From: Marinibaculum pumilum
Lineage (GTDB): Bacteria > Pseudomonadota > Alphaproteobacteria > Ferrovibrionales > Ferrovibrionaceae
Direction: 5' to 3'
NCBI RefSeq assembly: GCF_042646425.1
Contig: NZ_JBHRTR010000020.1
Span: 124,001-188,000, forward strand
DNA: 64,000 nt
Of the stretch, positions 18,698 to 26,891 are shown piece by piece. The translations under genes were made by a program, and so were the position numbers. Position 1 is the first letter of the stretch. Every line of letters begins with the position of its first letter. Under the pieces are notes generated by a model, which saw only the letters and a list, made by a program, of their open reading frames with translations, was not told where the DNA came from and ran no database searches.

Positions 18698-19792
18698 ATG
18701 TTCTGGACCCTGTTCGTCATCCTGGCCCTTGGCGCCGCGCTGCTGACGGCGGCCGCGATCGCGCCGCTGCGCGCCTGGCTGCTGCGGCGGGCGATCCTGG
18801 ACCTGCCGAACGACCGCTCCAGCCACACGGTGCCGACCCCGCGCGGCGGCGGCCTGGCAGTGGTCGCCAGCATCCTTGCCGGCGGCATCGTCGCCATCGC
18901 GGCCACCGGGCATGGCTATGCCCGCGACCTGGACGGGCTGCTGATGAACGGGCCGCTGATCCTGCTGCTGATGGCGGCCCTGACCCTGCTGTCCTGGATC
19001 GACGATCGTGGCAGCCTGCCGGCGGGCCTGCGCCTGCTGGCGCAGGGACTGGCCTGCGCCGCGGGCCTGCTGGCGCTGCCGTCGGGCGGCATCTTCCAGG
19101 GCCTGCTGCCCGGCTGGGCCGATCTGGCCCTGGCCTGGTTCGCCTGGCTCTGGTTCGTCAACCTGTACAATTTCATGGACGGTATCGACGGCATCACTGC
19201 GGTGGAGACCGTGACCATCGCCGGCGGCGCCGTTCTGATGGCCGCCCTGGGCGCCACCCTGCTGGGCCCGGTGATCCTGGCCGGGCCGTTCCTCACCGAA
19301 GGGCCGCGCCTGCTTCTGATCCTGGCCGTGGTGGCCGGCGCGGCCTGCGGCTTCCTGTGGTGGAACCGGCCGCCGGCGCGCATCTTCCTGGGCGATGCCG
19401 GCAGCGTGCCGCTGGGCTTCCTGCTCGGCTGGGTGCTGCTGCTGCTGGCCGCCAACGGCCATTGGGCCGCGGCCCTGATCCTGCCGCTCTACCACCTGGC
19501 CGATGCCTCGCTGACCCTGGGCCTGCGGCTGCTGCGCGGCGAGCGCATCTGGCAGGCGCACCGGCAGCACTTCTACCAGCAGGCGGCGCGGCAGTTCGGC
19601 GGCCATGGCCGGGTGCTCGCCCGGCTGGTGCCGCTGAACCTGGCCCTGGTGCTGCTCGCCGGCCTGACCGTCGCCTGGCCCGCGCTGAGCCTGCCCGCGC
19701 TGGCCGGCGCCGCCGCGATGGTGGCGGCAACCTTCTGGCATTTCCAGGAACGCCGTCCCGGTGCCGCGATCAGCGGCGGGAGCGAGTCGTGA
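18698..19792 (+). CDS. WecA/MraY-like undecaprenyl-phosphate sugar-1-phosphate transferase
   Basis: Polytopic membrane enzyme that starts glycan assembly by moving a sugar phosphate from a UDP-sugar onto undecaprenyl phosphate. The ATG at 18698 is preceded by taagga at 7 bp, better than upstream in-frame Met codons. It has 364 residues and about 10-11 membrane segments. Conserved cytoplasmic loops are present: NDRSSHTVPTPRGGG, WIDDRGSLP, NLYNFMDGIDGITAVE, ARIFLGDAGSVPLGFLLG and AHRQHFYQQ. The loop pattern is closer to WbpL/WecA (sugar chain) than to MraY. It overlaps the next gene by 4 bp. Confidence 0.9.
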   Translation: MFWTLFVILALGAALLTAAAIAPLRAWLLRRAILDLPNDRSSHTVPTPRGGGLAVVASILAGGIVAIAATGHGYARDLDGLLMNGPLILLLMAALTLLSWIDDRGSLPAGLRLLAQGLACAAGLLALPSGGIFQGLLPGWADLALAWFAWLWFVNLYNFMDGIDGITAVETVTIAGGAVLMAALGATLLGPVILAGPFLTEGPRLLLILAVVAGAACGFLWWNRPPARIFLGDAGSVPLGFLLGWVLLLLAANGHWAAALILPLYHLADASLTLGLRLLRGERIWQAHRQHFYQQAARQFGGHGRVLARLVPLNLALVLLAGLTVAWPALSLPALAGAAAMVAATFWHFQERRPGAAISGGSES

Positions 19793-21777
19793 GCCGGCCG
19801 CAGCTGTCATTCAACCCGCGCATCGCGGTGGTCGTTATGCACGACATCTTCATGGCCGCCGCCGCCATGGAGCTGGCGATCTGGGTCCGCTACTGGCTGG
19901 CCGGCGCCCCGCAGGGCCTGTTCTTCCTGTGGGAAGGCACCCTGCTCTTCACCCTGGTGGCGACCGTCGTGTTCACCGCCACCGGGCTCTACCGCGGCAT
20001 CTGGCACTACGCCTCCTTCCGCGATCTGGTGGCGATCGTCCGCGCGGTGGCGCTGACCGTGCTGATCTTCATCCCCATCCTGTTCCTGATCACCCGGCTG
20101 GACGATGTCCCGCGTTCCGTCCTGGTCTTCGTCGGGCCGCTGCTGATCGTGATGCTGGCGGGGCCGCGGCTGCTGTACCGGGCCTGGAAGGACGGCAACC
20201 TGCGGCGCAGCTTCGAACGCCGCACCGACCCGCGGGTGCCGGTTCTGCTGGTGGGCGCCGGCGCCCCGGCGGAGACCTTCATCCGCGCCATGTCCGGGCA
20301 GAAGCATGCCAGCTACCGGGTCGTGGGCATGGTCGACGACAATCCGAAACGGCGCGGCCGCGACATCCACGGCGTGCGGGTGCTGGGCGAACTGTCGATG
20401 ATCCCGGAGCTGGTGGATCGCCTGGGCCGCAGCGGCAACCGGCCGCAGCGGCTGATCATCGCCGCCCGCAACCTGGACGGCGCGAAGGTCGAGGCGCTGC
20501 TGGAGACCGCCGACCAGCTGGGCCTGGTGCTGTCGCGGATGCCGGAGATCACCGACTTCCAGCGCAGCGGCGGCGACGGCATGCCGCCGCTGCGGCCGAT
20601 CGACGTGGAGGACCTGCTGGGCCGGCCGCAGCGGGTGCTCGACCGGACCCCGCTGGCGCGCCTGGTGCAGGGCCGCTGCGTCCTGGTGACCGGCGCCGGC
20701 GGCACCATCGGCGGCGAGCTGGTGCGCCAGATAGCGGCCCTGGGGCCACGCCGGCTGGTCCTGTTCGAGGCCAGCGAGCACAACCTCTACCAGATCGACC
20801 TGGAGCTGGCGGAGCGGCCGGAGATCCTGTCGCGCCGGGCGGTGCTGGGCGATGTCCGCGACCGCCGCCGGCTGGAACGGATCTTCGCGGCAGAGCGGCC
20901 GGACATCGTCTTCCACGCCGCAGCGTTCAAGCATGTGCCGCTGGTGGAGACCAACCCGAACGAGGCGGTTCTGACCAATGTCGTCGGCACGCGCACGGTG
21001 GCGGAGACCTGCCTGGCGCACGGCACCGGCACCATGGTGCTGATCTCCACCGACAAGGCGGTAAACCCGACCAACGTCATGGGCGCCAGCAAGCGGATCG
21101 CCGAGATGGTGATCCAGACCATTGGCGGCGGGGCCGCAGCGAGCGGCTCCGACGACGGCACGCGCTTCGTCGCCGTGCGCTTCGGCAATGTCCTGGGCTC
21201 CACCGGCTCGGTGGTGCCACTGTTCCAGCGTCAGCTGGCCCGCGGCGGGCCGCTGACCGTGACCCATCCCGACGTCACCCGCTTCTTCATGACCGTGCGG
21301 GAGGCGGTGGAGCTGATCCTGCAGGCGGCCGCCCGGCCGGACCTGGCGCCCAGCCGCTCCGGCTCCGTCTTCGTGCTGGACATGGGCAAGCCGGTGCGGA
21401 TCGCCGACCTGGCGCGGCAGATGATCCGCCTGTCCGGCCGGCAGCCGGACAAGGACGTGCAGATCGCCTATACCGGCCTGCGCCCGGGCGAGAAGCTGCA
21501 TGAGGAGATCCTGCACCCTGAGGAGCAGGGCCGGCCGACCGCGGTGGACGGCGTCCTGCTGGGCGGGCCGCGCAGCCCCGACCGCGCCACCCTGTGGCCG
21601 CTGCTCGATGCACTGGGGGAAGCGGCGGCGGAACGCGACACCGCCGGCATGCTGGAGATCCTGCGGCAGCTGGTGCCCGAGTTCGCCGGCGATCCCGCAG
21701 TCCTCGGTGCCGAGCAGGCGCCGCGGCGGCCCGACTGCGATCCGGCTGCCGCAGGAACAAGGCTGGCCGGGGAATAG
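19789..21777 (+). CDS. CapD/WbpM/PglF-family membrane UDP-GlcNAc 4,6-dehydratase
   Basis: 662 residues from GTG 19789 (GTGA overlap). The first ~130 residues contain four membrane segments; a CoA-binding-like Rossmann domain follows (PVLLVGAGAPAETFIR near 150). From residue ~295 an extended short-chain dehydrogenase-type domain begins with LVTGAGGTIGGELVRQ. ISTDKAVNPTNVMGASKR shows the Met-x3-Lys variant, which replaces the usual Tyr-x3-Lys in the WbpM/PglF group; RFGNVLGSTGSVVPLF follows. Family members make UDP-4-keto-6-deoxy-GlcNAc, precursor of QuiNAc, FucNAc and bacillosamine. With the two preceding genes it forms an initiating lipid-linked sugar module. Confidence 0.9.
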   Translation: MSRPQLSFNPRIAVVVMHDIFMAAAAMELAIWVRYWLAGAPQGLFFLWEGTLLFTLVATVVFTATGLYRGIWHYASFRDLVAIVRAVALTVLIFIPILFLITRLDDVPRSVLVFVGPLLIVMLAGPRLLYRAWKDGNLRRSFERRTDPRVPVLLVGAGAPAETFIRAMSGQKHASYRVVGMVDDNPKRRGRDIHGVRVLGELSMIPELVDRLGRSGNRPQRLIIAARNLDGAKVEALLETADQLGLVLSRMPEITDFQRSGGDGMPPLRPIDVEDLLGRPQRVLDRTPLARLVQGRCVLVTGAGGTIGGELVRQIAALGPRRLVLFEASEHNLYQIDLELAERPEILSRRAVLGDVRDRRRLERIFAAERPDIVFHAAAFKHVPLVETNPNEAVLTNVVGTRTVAETCLAHGTGTMVLISTDKAVNPTNVMGASKRIAEMVIQTIGGGAAASGSDDGTRFVAVRFGNVLGSTGSVVPLFQRQLARGGPLTVTHPDVTRFFMTVREAVELILQAAARPDLAPSRSGSVFVLDMGKPVRIADLARQMIRLSGRQPDKDVQIAYTGLRPGEKLHEEILHPEEQGRPTAVDGVLLGGPRSPDRATLWPLLDALGEAAAERDTAGMLEILRQLVPEFAGDPAVLGAEQAPRRPDCDPAAAGTRLAGE

Positions 21778-21802
21778 GACCGGCGCCCACCGGCCGCTGC
21801 GG

Positions 21803-24109
21803 TCACTCGGCGGCGACCCGGGTGGCCAGGTCGTAGAAATGCCGCGTGAAACGCTCGGGCTGGCCCAGCGGCAGGCTGCGGATCTGTGCCCTCAGGCCGT
21901 GCCGCAGCTGCTGCCGCCGCGTCCGGTCCGCGGCCAGCCCGACCGCCTGTGCGACATAGTCGTCGACCGTGCGGACGGCGAGATCGCCGAGTCCCGCATT
22001 CGACAGGTTCGAATAGGACAGCCGCTCGGGGAAGCCCGGCCCGACCAGGGAAACCACGGGCACGCCCATCCACAATGTCTCGCAGGTCGTGGTGCCGCCG
22101 GTATGGGGCAAGGTATCCAGGGCGATGTCGATCTCGTTGTAGTGCTTCAGATGGGCACCGCGCACGCCGATATAGTCCAGCCGGTCGGGATCCACGTCCC
22201 GGCGCGCAAAAGCGGCGCGGCTGTTGGCGACGAAGCTGGCGGCCGCGGCCTCCGGCCGCAGGAACAGGAAGCGGGAACCGGGAACTGCGCGCAGCACGGC
22301 CGCCCAGGCGTCCAGGCATGACGGCGTGTACTTGTAGGGGTTGTTCGCCGTGCCGAAGGTCAGCTGGCCCTTCCGCGCTTCCGGCAGGTCCTCCGCGATC
22401 TCGACCTCGCCGAACATCCGCGACAGGGTGACCCAGGTCTCCGGCATCTCGAACGGCCGCTCGATCAGCAGGCGGGGATCTTCCGGGGTGATGTACGGGT
22501 CGGTCAGGATGTAGTCGATCTGCTCCAGCCCGGCGGAATGCGGATAACCCACCCAGCTGGCGCCCAGACGGGCGGGGCGATAGGCCATCACCTCCAGCTT
22601 GTTCATCGCCGTGGAAGCGCCCAGCTCGAACAGGATGTCCAGCCCGTCGGCGGCGATGCCCTCCGCCACTGCGGCATCGGCCATCTTCGGCCAATGCCGG
22701 AAGGCGGTCACCTTGCCGGCGATCTGCCGGTGCAGGCTGTCCGGTCTCCTCTCGCTGAAGGAATAGCAGAAGACCTCCACCTTTTCGGGGTCGTAGCCTT
22801 CGAACAACGGCAGGGCGAAATAAGTCACCGGATGGTTGCGCAGGTCGGAGGACATGAAGCCGATCCGCAGCTTCCTGCCCGTTGCCAGCGCCGGCATGGC
22901 GACGGGAGTGACCGGTCGCACAACCGCCGCGACCCGGCGGCCCCAGGCCCGGTGCCAGTCGACCAGGGCGAGGCGGTCGTCCATGCCGCTGATCTGTCCG
23001 AGTTCGTGCAGCGCCGCGGTATGGCGCATTTCGCCCAGCCAGATCGGCAGCAGCCGGTGAAAGCTGCCGGTCGCCGCCATCCGCTCCTCGTCCATCACCC
23101 GCATGAAGACCATGCGCAGGCTGCGGGCCGCGTCCGGGATCCGCGACGGGAACCTCTCCACCAGCCGGCGGGAAAGGACGTAGGCGCGCTCCAGATGCGC
23201 GGTCTCGCTGTCGTAGCGGCTGCGGACCAGGGAATCGATCAGGCGGTCCAGCGCATCGAAGCTTTGCGGATGGGCGGCCACCGCGCGCTCCAACGCCTCG
23301 TTTGCCCGGCGCCGGTCTGAATCGGCGAAGATGGTGGCGATCTGCAGGTTCGCGCTCAGGTTCCCGGGCTCCCGGGCCAGCACCTCGTCCAGCTGCCGCA
23401 CCGCGGTATCGGTATTGCCCGTCCGGAAGGCCAGCCTGGCCGCCAGGACGGCGAACTCGCTGTCGTCGGGATGCGCCGCGCACAGACCGCCGATGAAGCT
23501 TCGCGCCTCGTCCCACTGCCGGGTCTGCAGCAGCGCCTGCAGCAGTAGGGCGGCGAGGGTCTGGTTGGCCGGCGCCAGCGCCAGACCCTTGCGATAGCTT
23601 GCGATCGCCTCCTCGGTCCTGCCGGCCGCCAGGCAGCTGCGCCCGAGGAGGCGCCAGAGGTCCGGCGATTTCGGGCTCAGCCGCAGCGCGCCGCGATAGC
23701 AGCGCACAGCCTCTTCATGATTGCCGAGCTGTGCATGGACATTGCCGAGGTTCTGCCACGGCGAGAGGCCCTTCGGCTGCAGCTGGCGGGCGCGTTCGAA
23801 GACCTCCACCGCCTTTTGCAGGCGGCCCGCCCGCTTCAGCAGGACGCCCATAAGATTCTGGGTGTCGCCGTCCTTCTTCCGCTTTGCGAACCAGTCCCGG
23901 AAGGCATCCACCGCCTCGGCATGGCGGCCGAGCTCCGACAGGGCGAGCGCATGGTCGCGGGCGACCAGCTTCGGCGCGGCACCCGCCGCGCGCGCCCTCT
24001 CGAACGCGGCGACGGCGGCCTCCAGGTCCTTGCGGTCCAGCGCAGCACGCGCCTCGGCGAGCGCCGTTTCCAGTTCTTCCTGTCGCCGCTTCCGCAGTTC
24101 CGCCGTCAT
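21803..24109 (-). CDS. TPR-GT41 (SPINDLY/OGT-like) glycosyltransferase 1
   Basis: 768 residues from the ATG at 24109, which has a strong ribosome binding site (gaggagg); a longer start at 24163 is less likely. Residues ~1-300 form tetratricopeptide repeats (NLMGVLLKRAGRLQKAVEVF, NLGNVHAQLGNHEEAVRCY and similar). The GT41 domain starts at LRIGFMSSDLRNHPVTYF, keeping the His matching the OGT catalytic-site His, then WVGYPHSAGLEQIDYILTD, NNPYKYTPSCLDAW (UDP-binding Lys) and DTLPHTGGTTTCETLWMGVP. The bacterial GHT motif is replaced by ELGASTAMNKL. Such cytosolic enzymes glycosylate Ser/Thr or Asn of proteins. It faces the lipid-linked sugar module and lies apart from the other five homologues. 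Confidence 0.88.
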   Translation of the reverse strand: MTAELRKRRQEELETALAEARAALDRKDLEAAVAAFERARAAGAAPKLVARDHALALSELGRHAEAVDAFRDWFAKRKKDGDTQNLMGVLLKRAGRLQKAVEVFERARQLQPKGLSPWQNLGNVHAQLGNHEEAVRCYRGALRLSPKSPDLWRLLGRSCLAAGRTEEAIASYRKGLALAPANQTLAALLLQALLQTRQWDEARSFIGGLCAAHPDDSEFAVLAARLAFRTGNTDTAVRQLDEVLAREPGNLSANLQIATIFADSDRRRANEALERAVAAHPQSFDALDRLIDSLVRSRYDSETAHLERAYVLSRRLVERFPSRIPDAARSLRMVFMRVMDEERMAATGSFHRLLPIWLGEMRHTAALHELGQISGMDDRLALVDWHRAWGRRVAAVVRPVTPVAMPALATGRKLRIGFMSSDLRNHPVTYFALPLFEGYDPEKVEVFCYSFSERRPDSLHRQIAGKVTAFRHWPKMADAAVAEGIAADGLDILFELGASTAMNKLEVMAYRPARLGASWVGYPHSAGLEQIDYILTDPYITPEDPRLLIERPFEMPETWVTLSRMFGEVEIAEDLPEARKGQLTFGTANNPYKYTPSCLDAWAAVLRAVPGSRFLFLRPEAAAASFVANSRAAFARRDVDPDRLDYIGVRGAHLKHYNEIDIALDTLPHTGGTTTCETLWMGVPVVSLVGPGFPERLSYSNLSNAGLGDLAVRTVDDYVAQAVGLAADRTRRQQLRHGLRAQIRSLPLGQPERFTRHFYDLATRVAAE

Positions 24110-24391
24110 CTCAGTCGACCTCCTCCCGGCCCGGGTCGATGAGAAACCCGGCATCGCATTCAAGTGCTTCCAGATCGGGCATGCCGTTCACACGTTTCCT
24201 GTCCTTGGCCGGTATAGGGAATAGGGCCTGTTCCGCATCCCGTCTGCCTGAATCTTTCCTGCAGACCCCGGTGGCATCGGGCACCGCCCAGTCCGCCCGC
24301 ATGTGGCGGCTTTCTCCGCCGCGCCGTCGCATGCTATAGCCCGGCTTCCCGCCAGCATCCCCGCCATGAAGCAGCCGGAGCGCCCCCCGCC

Positions 24392-25963
24392 ATGACCGTC
24401 CGCCGCGCCCTGATCTCGGTATCCGACAAGACCGGCCTGGAGGCGTTCGGCCGCTTCCTGGCGGATCGCGGCGTGGAGATCCTGTCCACCGGCGGCACCT
24501 TCGCGGCGCTTCGCAAGGCCGGCATCGCGGTGCGCGAGGTGTCCGAGGCGACCGGCTTTCCGGAGATCATGGACGGTCGGGTGAAGACCCTGCATCCCAC
24601 GGTGCATGGCGGCATCCTGGGCCGGCGCGACCTGCCCGCCCATCGGGAGGCGATGGAGACCCATGCCATCGCACCGATCGACCTGGTGGTGGTGAATCTC
24701 TACCCGTTCGAGGCGACGGTCGCCCGCGGCGCTGATTTCGCGGAGACGATCGAGAATATCGATATCGGCGGCCCGGCGATGATCCGGTCGGCCGCGAAGA
24801 ACCATGCCGATGTCGCCGTGGTGGTGGATGTCGAGGACTACGAGCCGGTTATGGCGGCGATGACCGCCAATGACGGCGCCGTGCCCGACACGCTGCGCCA
24901 GGCGCTGGCGGCGAAAGCCTATGCCCGGACCGCCGCCTACGATGCGGCGATCTCTACCTGGTTCGCGAAGGTGCTGGAGGTGCCGTTCCCGGAGCGGATG
25001 ACCCTCTCCGGCACCCGGACGGAGGTGCTGCGCTATGGCGAGAACCCGCACCAGGAGGCGGCTTTCTATCGTACCGCCGAGATGCGGCCCGGCGTCGCCA
25101 GCGCCCGCCAGCTGCAGGGCAAGGCGCTGTCCTACAACAACCTGAACGACACCGACGCCGCCTTCGAACTGGTGGCCGAGTTCGATTCCCGCCCGGCGAT
25201 CGCCATTATCAAGCATGCCAATCCCTGCGGCGTCGCCCAGGCGGAAAGCCTGTCGGCGGCCTGGGACGCCGCGCTCGCCTGCGACCCCGTCTCCGCCTTC
25301 GGCGGCATCGTCGCGCTGAACCGCAGCCTGGATGCGGCCACGGCGGAAAAGATCGCCACGATCTTCACAGAGGTGATCGTCGCCCCCGACGCCGACGCCG
25401 CCGCGCAGGAGATCCTGGCGAGGAAGAAGAACCTGCGCCTGCTGCTGACCGGCGGCATGCCGGACCCGTTGGCCCCGGGCCTGACCTGGAAGGCATTGGC
25501 GGGCGGCTTCCTGGTGCAGTCCAGGGACAATGGCCGCATCGAGGCCGCCGGCCTGCAGGCGGTGACGAAGCGCGCGCCGACGGCCGCCGAGATCGAGGAC
25601 CTGTTGTTCGCCTTCCGCGTCGCCAAGCATGTGAAGTCGAACACCATCGTCTATGCGAAGGGCGGCGCCACCGTCGGCATCGGTGCCGGCCAGATGAGCC
25701 GGGTGGACGCGGCGCGGATCGCCCAGCGCAAGGCCGCGGATGCGGCAGCCGCCGCCGGCCTGGCCGCGCCGATGACGCAGGGGTCGGTGGCCGCCTCGGA
25801 CGCCTTCTTCCCGTTTGCCGATGGCTTGGAGGTGGTTGCGGAAGCCGGCGTCACCGCGGTGATCCAGCCGGGCGGCTCGGTGCGCGACCAGGAAGTGATC
25901 GACGCCGCCGATGCGGCGGGGATCGCCATGGTCTTTACCGGCATGCGGCACTTCCGCCACTGA
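24392..25963 (+). CDS. purH: Bifunctional AICAR transformylase / IMP cyclohydrolase
   Basis: Performs the last two steps of IMP synthesis. It has 523 residues, the usual length. The N-terminal MGS-like cyclohydrolase domain includes ALISVSDKTGLEAFGRFL, STGGTFAALRKAG, MDGRVKTLHPTVHGGIL and NLYPFEATV. The transformylase domain includes RYGENPHQEAAFY, SYNNLNDTDAAFELV and the catalytic KHANPCG; FPFADGLEV, VIQPGGSVRDQEVI and FTGMRHFRH end the protein. It is divergent from GT41-1 across about 280 bp; folB and folK follow on the same strand. Confidence 0.97.
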   Translation: MTVRRALISVSDKTGLEAFGRFLADRGVEILSTGGTFAALRKAGIAVREVSEATGFPEIMDGRVKTLHPTVHGGILGRRDLPAHREAMETHAIAPIDLVVVNLYPFEATVARGADFAETIENIDIGGPAMIRSAAKNHADVAVVVDVEDYEPVMAAMTANDGAVPDTLRQALAAKAYARTAAYDAAISTWFAKVLEVPFPERMTLSGTRTEVLRYGENPHQEAAFYRTAEMRPGVASARQLQGKALSYNNLNDTDAAFELVAEFDSRPAIAIIKHANPCGVAQAESLSAAWDAALACDPVSAFGGIVALNRSLDAATAEKIATIFTEVIVAPDADAAAQEILARKKNLRLLLTGGMPDPLAPGLTWKALAGGFLVQSRDNGRIEAAGLQAVTKRAPTAAEIEDLLFAFRVAKHVKSNTIVYAKGGATVGIGAGQMSRVDAARIAQRKAADAAAAAGLAAPMTQGSVAASDAFFPFADGLEVVAEAGVTAVIQPGGSVRDQEVIDAADAAGIAMVFTGMRHFRH

Positions 25964-25997
25964 GGCGCCGCCACAGGACGACAGGGAAAGGGGCGCG

Positions 25998-26354
25998 ATG
26001 ATCGGCACCGTGGGCCTGAAGGGCCTGGAAATCATCTGCGTCATCGGCGCCTTCGACGAGGAGCGGGTGCGCCGCCAGCCGCTGCGCCTGAACATCGCGA
26101 TGACCTGCGACTTCGCCCCCGCCGTTGCCGATGACCGGCTGTCGGCGGCGGTGAACTATGCCGAGGTCGTCGGCCTGCTGACCGACCTGGCGGAGAGCGG
26201 CCGCTTCCACCTGATCGAGAGTTTCGCCGAACGCGCCGCGGCCGCCCTGCTGGCGCATTTCGCGACCGTGCAGGAGGTGGAACTGGAGGTGGAGAAGCCG
26301 CAGGCGGTCCCCGCTGCCGACTGCGCCTTCGTGCGGATCCGCCGCAGCCGGTGA
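25998..26354 (+). CDS. folB: Dihydroneopterin aldolase
   Basis: Cleaves dihydroneopterin to 6-hydroxymethyl-dihydropterin and glycolaldehyde in folate synthesis. It has 118 residues from the ATG at 25998, preceded by gggaaaggggc. Motifs include LKGLEIICVIGAFDEER (substrate Glu), LSAAVNYAEVVGLL, the LIESFAERAAAALL segment with the conserved Glu, and VELEVEKPQAVPAADCAFV with the catalytic Lys-Pro. It overlaps folK, the next enzyme of the pathway, so translation is probably coupled. Confidence 0.93.
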   Translation: MIGTVGLKGLEIICVIGAFDEERVRRQPLRLNIAMTCDFAPAVADDRLSAAVNYAEVVGLLTDLAESGRFHLIESFAERAAAALLAHFATVQEVELEVEKPQAVPAADCAFVRIRRSR

Positions 26355-26875
26355 TGGGCGAGCCCGCTGTCCGGGCCTACATCGCCCTGGGTGCGAACCT
26401 GGGCGATCCGCGCGCGGCAATGGCCGCCGCCGTGCGTCGGCTTGCCGCCGATCCGGCCATCGACCTGGCGGCCGTCGCGCCGCTCTACCGCACCGCGCCG
26501 GTGGGCGGCCCGGACCAGCCCGCCTTCCTGAACAGCGTCGTCGCCATCGACACGACATTGCCGCCCGACGCGCTTCTGACCCGCCTGCAGGCCCTGGAAG
26601 CGGAGGCTGGACGGGTGCGGCGGGAGCATTGGGGACCGCGGGTGCTGGACCTGGACCTGCTGCTGCATGGCGAGCGGATCATGGACACACCGCGCCTGAC
26701 CCTGCCGCATCCGCAGCTGCACGAACGGCGCTTCGTTCTGGTGCCGCTAGCCGACATCGCAGCCGATGTCCGGCACCCTGTGCGCGGCCGCAGCATGACG
26801 GATCTGCTGGCCGCGCTGCCCGCCGCCCCAGGCGATGTGGTGCCGGAGGCGGTGGACTGGCTGGACGGGAACTGA
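26354..26875 (+). CDS. folK: HPPK: 6-hydroxymethyl-dihydropterin pyrophosphokinase
   Basis: Transfers pyrophosphate from ATP to the FolB product. It has about 173 residues. The start is ATG 26354, or GTG 26351 which shares bases with the folB stop. Motifs: AYIALGANLGDP, SPLYRT-like APLYRTAPVGGPDQPAFLN, the HPPK signature WGPRVLDLDLLLHGE with its Mg-binding Asp pair, and LPHPQLHERRFVLVPLADI. folP is not adjacent. It ends 16 bp from the convergent phoX-like gene. Confidence 0.95.
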   Translation: MGEPAVRAYIALGANLGDPRAAMAAAVRRLAADPAIDLAAVAPLYRTAPVGGPDQPAFLNSVVAIDTTLPPDALLTRLQALEAEAGRVRREHWGPRVLDLDLLLHGERIMDTPRLTLPHPQLHERRFVLVPLADIAADVRHPVRGRSMTDLLAALPAAPGDVVPEAVDWLDGN

Positions 26876-26891
26876 CTGGACGGGGCCTGAC

